Shown here: positions 5,521-7,690 of the stretch, piece by piece | How the letters are laid out: each line of letters starts with the position of its first letter | Numbering within the stretch: the first letter of the stretch is position 1 | Origin: an uncultured Ruminococcus sp. | Lineage (GTDB): Bacteria; Bacillota; Clostridia; Oscillospirales; Ruminococcaceae | Direction of reading: 5' to 3' | Assembly (NCBI GenBank): GCA_947177345.1 | Contig: CAMWUB010000060.1 | Span: 1-7,690, forward strand | Length of the DNA: 7,690 bases | Notes under the pieces: generated by a model | Database searches by the model: none | Seen by the model: only the letters and a program-made list of their open reading frames with translations | What the model was told of the DNA's origin: nothing | Program-made: the position numbers and the translations under genes

Positions 5521-6306
5521 TTATGACCGATTGTTTATTAATTTTGCCGAAAATTTACCCGAAAATTTACTACATAAAAGGTTAAAATCGGGTTCAGAAA
5601 ACAGACTTTCAACATTTTTGTGCAATAATTCCATATGTTCACCAAATCCCAGTGTTTCGGGAAGAATCAGACCTCCGACTGAAATTCTCATTAAAACTTC
5701 TACGTGATTGCCGACCGCTGAAAACATCCTTTTCACCTGATGATATTTACCTTCATGAAGTTCTATAAATGCCAGTTTTTCGGACAATTCCGAACCACTT
5801 ACCACTGCTGGCATACACTGATACCCGTCTGCTAATTCTAAACCGTTTTTGAATAAGTTAATATATTCACTTTTAAAGGATTGGGCAAGTTTCACAATAT
5901 AGATTTTAGACACGTGTCTATTAGGGGCAAGAATACGGTGAGCAAGTTCGCCATCATTAGTGATTAATAACAAGCCGAGGGAATCCTTATCGAGCCGACC
6001 AACCGGAAACATATCTTTAGTACGAAGGCTTTCCGGAAGAAGTCGCATAACACTTATGCCGTCATTTTCAGAAGTGGAAGATATATAACCGTCGGGTTTA
6101 TTGAGAATTATATATCTGTATTTCTGATTTCTGATTTCGTTTCCGTTTACGATTACTTTTACAGTATCGGGATTAACTTTCATATCAGATTTTTTAATAA
6201 CAATTCCGTCAGCGGTGATGAGTTTTCTGCTGACAAGATTCTTGATTTCATTGCGTGTATATTCGGAACGTTCAGAAATAAAACGGTCTATTCTCATCAG
6301 TGACAT
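5521..6306 (-). CDS. rsuA: 16S rRNA pseudouridine synthase, RsuA family
   Basis: RsuA-type enzymes isomerise one uridine of 16S rRNA (U516 in E. coli) to pseudouridine during small-subunit assembly. The protein is 261 residues. It has an N-terminal S4 RNA-binding domain (about 4-50), the KPDGYISS segment (70-77), and the catalytic motif GRLDKD (103-108) with Asp106 as nucleophile, followed by the conserved stretch to SKIYIV (133-138). EGKYHQVKRMF and GNHV resemble RsuA more closely than RluB. An upstream GTG at 6315 is open, but it overlaps the Shine-Dalgarno AGG (6317-6315); ATG at 6306 lies 8 nt after that AGG and is preferred. The C-terminus carries a short Lys/Phe/Ser tail made partly by a 12-bp tandem duplication. 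No terminator is seen before the ATPase promoter 109 nt downstream, so some read-through is likely. Confidence 0.92.
   Translation of the reverse strand: MSLMRIDRFISERSEYTRNEIKNLVSRKLITADGIVIKKSDMKVNPDTVKVIVNGNEIRNQKYRYIILNKPDGYISSTSENDGISVMRLLPESLRTKDMFPVGRLDKDSLGLLLITNDGELAHRILAPNRHVSKIYIVKLAQSFKSEYINLFKNGLELADGYQCMPAVVSGSELSEKLAFIELHEGKYHQVKRMFSAVGNHVEVLMRISVGGLILPETLGFGEHMELLHKNVESLFSEPDFNLLCSKFSGKFSAKLINNRS
5547..5570. repeat. 12-bp perfect tandem duplication in the rsuA 3' end
   Basis: CCGAAAATTTAC occurs twice with no gap (5547-5558, 5559-5570). The unit is a multiple of three, so it keeps frame and repeats the Lys-Phe-Ser-Gly/Ala motif (KFSG KFSA) eleven to four residues before the C-terminal NNRS. 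Confidence 0.85.
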
Positions 6307-6351
6307 ATTTTTCACCTGCCTGAAATATATTTTTAATAATCAAAGATTTTC

Positions 6352-6357
6352 GGGGGG
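6352..6357 (+). promoter_or_regulatory. Unusual all-G ribosome binding site of the DUF4830 gene
   Basis: GGGGGG lies 7 nt before ATG 6365. It can pair with the anti-Shine-Dalgarno sequence using G-U wobbles in place of A-U pairs. It decides the start: the frame is open upstream to 6215, but that stretch lies opposite rsuA coding sequence and has no such site. The 58 nt between rsuA and this gene show no convincing promoter for either strand; GTGACA (6300-6305) with TATATT (6326-6331) has a 20-nt spacer, too long to trust. Confidence 0.6.
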
Positions 6358-6364
6358 ATTCCAT

Positions 6365-6796
6365 ATGAAAAAGAAAATATTTCTTCTTGTTGTTCTTGCG
6401 ATAATAATTTATGCGGTCATATTCCTTACTGCTGAAAAAAGCGAAAAAAATACCGAAGAAAAGGTAAAATCTGAAATACCTGCTTCCACAACCGCCGAAA
6501 GAATAAATTATTTTTCACTGCATGGCTGGGAAGTGGAAGAAATTTCCGGAAAAAATATAATTATTCCGTCGGAATTTTCCGGAGATTATGCAGAATATGC
6601 GGAAATTCAGGACAAACAGGGTTTACCGCTGAGGGATTACGCCGGTAAAAACGGTTGCTTGTACGTTTATGAAGTAAGAAATTATAGTCCGGAAAATATG
6701 AAGATGTATGCAGAGTTAATCACCTGTGAGGATAAAATTATAGCATCACTTGTCTACAGCGAGGACGGTGGTAGTATCAGGCTTCCGGTGAATTAA
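6365..6796 (+). CDS. Membrane-anchored DUF4830-like protein
   Basis: A 143-residue protein of unknown function. Residues 2-4 are Lys and 5-22 form one hydrophobic segment with no cleavage-site or lipobox pattern, so it is probably an N-terminal anchor with the rest outside the cell. After a charged linker (about 23-44) comes a domain that resembles DUF4830 as I remember it: an INYFSLHGWEVEE segment (47-59), IPSEF (67-71), an EYAEIQDKQGL stretch (77-87), DYAGK (91-95), and VYEVRNY (101-107), ending with a strand-like ITCEDKIIASLVY. The family assignment is from recall of the pattern, not a search. Such proteins are common in Ruminococcus-like Clostridia with no known role. The gene is divergent from rsuA, and its stop overlaps the stop of the convergent membrane-protein gene, so no + terminator lies between them. 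Confidence 0.8.
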   Translation: MKKKIFLLVVLAIIIYAVIFLTAEKSEKNTEEKVKSEIPASTTAERINYFSLHGWEVEEISGKNIIIPSEFSGDYAEYAEIQDKQGLPLRDYAGKNGCLYVYEVRNYSPENMKMYAELITCEDKIIASLVYSEDGGSIRLPVN

Positions 6797-7170
6797 AAAA
6801 TTCTGACTAAATCCGCAATATACGGAAGTTTCAGGGCTTTTCCCTTATAAGCACCATACGCAAGAGCCACCGCAACTGCTAACTGTGTTATATTCAGGAC
6901 AGCGTTTGCAATTCCGCCTATAAGTGGGATAATTCCGATTATATTCTTGACTATTACGAGAACACCAGTCAGCAGAAACCATGTAAACTGCTGATTTGCG
7001 TGAAATTTACAGAACAGTGAATTTTTATCGGCGACTATCGGCAGAAAAAACAAAAGCGGAATAAGATACGGCAATACAGCCTGTATGGTATTTTTTCTTA
7101 CGTCCACACCGGAAAATCGACGTGCAGTTTCCGTATCGTTGAAATTTTCAAGAATATTATCAATATACAT
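6793..7170 (-). CDS. Small multi-pass membrane protein, DUF4870/Tic20-like
   Basis: A 125-residue protein with three hydrophobic segments, at about 29-48, 63-85 and 90-108, and a soluble N-terminus. The KFHANQQFTWFL motif between the first two segments and the short charged KGKALKLPYI end resemble the DUF4870/Tic20-like family, whose bacterial function is not established. The start is firm: AGGAGAA (7183-7177) sits in the last codons of nrdR, and ATG follows the nrdR stop after three nucleotides, so translation is probably coupled. The reason for pairing with nrdR is unclear; it may reflect only shared transcription. The stop codon overlaps that of the convergent DUF4830 gene. Confidence 0.82.
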   Translation of the reverse strand: MYIDNILENFNDTETARRFSGVDVRKNTIQAVLPYLIPLLFFLPIVADKNSLFCKFHANQQFTWFLLTGVLVIVKNIIGIIPLIGGIANAVLNITQLAVAVALAYGAYKGKALKLPYIADLVRIF

Positions 7171-7173
7171 AAG

Positions 7174-7623
7174 TTATTCTCCTTTTTTAAATTCACTTAT
7201 GGTAGCTACAAAACTTTCGGTATCAGTGAAATCGTTATACACCGAAGCAAAACGTATATATGAAACAGAATCAATTTCCCTTAATTTTTCAAGTACAATC
7301 TTTCCGATTTCTCTTGAAGTTGCTACAGTTCTGAACGCATTGGCGTAATAATTTTCGATATAATCCGCAATTCCGGAGACCTGTTCCATTGTGACGGGTC
7401 TTTTTTTGATAGCCGTAAAAATTCCCTTTATGAGCTTGTTACGGTCAAAATTTTCAAATGTTCCGTCACGTTTTTCCACCATAAGCAAGGGAATTTCAAC
7501 CACTTCATAAGTAGTGAATCTGCTACTGCATTTCAGACACTCCCTACGCCGTCTTATTTTATCGTCCACGGGTCTCGAATCCGTAACCTTTGAATCAGAA
7601 AATCCACAAAAAGGACATTTCAT
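7174..7623 (-). CDS. nrdR: Transcriptional repressor NrdR
   Basis: NrdR represses ribonucleotide reductase genes by binding paired 16-bp NrdR boxes, with its oligomeric state set by ATP and dATP. The 149 residues equal the E. coli length. The N-terminal zinc ribbon has Cys3-Pro-Phe-Cys6 and Cys29-Leu-Lys-Cys32, separated by an Arg-rich DNA-contact segment (RRRRE, 24-28), followed by RFTTYE (35-40). The ATP-cone starts at about 49 (VEKRDG, FDRNKLIKGI, KKRPV) and ends with the conserved YIRFASVY. ATG is preceded by AGGA (7634-7631) at 7 nt. It is the first gene of a two-gene unit with the membrane protein downstream. No nrd gene and no convincing NrdR box is in the window, so its targets lie elsewhere. 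Confidence 0.96.
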   Translation of the reverse strand: MKCPFCGFSDSKVTDSRPVDDKIRRRRECLKCSSRFTTYEVVEIPLLMVEKRDGTFENFDRNKLIKGIFTAIKKRPVTMEQVSGIADYIENYYANAFRTVATSREIGKIVLEKLREIDSVSYIRFASVYNDFTDTESFVATISEFKKGE

Positions 7624-7647
7624 ATTTTTTTCCTGCCTTATTTCTGC

Positions 7648-7676
7648 AAAATAAAAGTATTTTTCATTTATGAAAA
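7648..7676 (-). promoter_or_regulatory. Weak candidate nrdR promoter over a dyad
   Basis: On the minus strand TTTTCA (7676-7671), a 17-nt spacer and TATTTT (7653-7648) give a weak sigma-A match, four of six at each box. A 16-bp palindrome, TTTTCATTTATGAAAA (7661-7676), covers the -35 and part of the spacer. It does not match the NrdR-box consensus. The real promoter may lie beyond the window edge. Confidence 0.25.
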
Positions 7677-7690
7677 TTACTGTATATATT

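Noticed and set aside
6307..6315. GTG start for rsuA at 6315, giving three extra residues
   Set aside because: The GTG overlaps the Shine-Dalgarno AGG (6317-6315). ATG at 6306 has that site at a normal 8-nt distance.
6215..6364. Upstream extension of the DUF4830 frame by 50 residues
   Set aside because: Most of it lies opposite rsuA coding sequence, and there is no ribosome binding site. ATG 6365 begins a typical Lys-plus-hydrophobic anchor 7 nt after a G-rich ribosome binding site.
6832..6848. AGGG-CTTTT-CCCT hairpin as a + terminator for the DUF4830 gene
   Set aside because: The stem is four base pairs, lies within the C-terminal codons of the opposing membrane-protein gene, and no T tract follows.

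Overview
The window looks like chromosome from a low-GC Gram-positive anaerobe of the Clostridia, probably Ruminococcus or another Oscillospiraceae member. This rests on AT-rich intergenic DNA, strong AGGAGG-type ribosome binding sites, extended -10 (TGnTATAAT) promoters, a Thr/Asp-rich lipoprotein and a DUF4830 protein. The taxon is an inference from style, not from a marker gene. No rRNA, tRNA, CRISPR array, insertion sequence or phage gene is visible.

Layout. Bases 1-286 are non-coding and carry a candidate leftward promoter with a perfect GlnR/TnrA-type dyad over its start, a possible rightward promoter at the extreme edge, a rightward intrinsic terminator, and the carB promoter. carB (287-3505, +) encodes the full-length large subunit of carbamoyl-phosphate synthase. 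It has its own promoter and terminator, and no carA is adjacent in view. Bases 3506-3747 hold that terminator, a degenerate hexanucleotide tandem repeat, two small dyads and a promoter for a small acidic lipoprotein (3748-4158, +, TTG start). The lipoprotein has four 11-residue repeats. Two back-to-back terminator hairpins separate it from a convergent gene for an orphan sugar-importer ATPase of the MsmX/UgpC type (4284-5411, -), which has its own good promoter. Upstream of that, on the same strand, is rsuA (5521-6306, -), a 16S rRNA pseudouridine synthase. Divergent from rsuA is a membrane-anchored DUF4830 protein (6365-6796, +). Its stop codon overlaps the stop of a convergent two-gene operon, nrdR then a small DUF4870/Tic20-like membrane protein (7623 down to 6793, -).

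How the genes fit together. These are mostly housekeeping functions: carbamoyl phosphate for pyrimidines and arginine, ribosome modification, control of ribonucleotide reductase genes, and the energy subunit for sugar uptake. They sit among three small envelope proteins of unknown role. I do not see an obvious new defence, mobile or biosynthetic system. The items most worth following are the GlnR-like operator and possible short RNA upstream of carB, the hendecad-repeat lipoprotein with its slippage-prone codon tract, and the convergent nrdR-operon/DUF4830 junction that has no room for a terminator.
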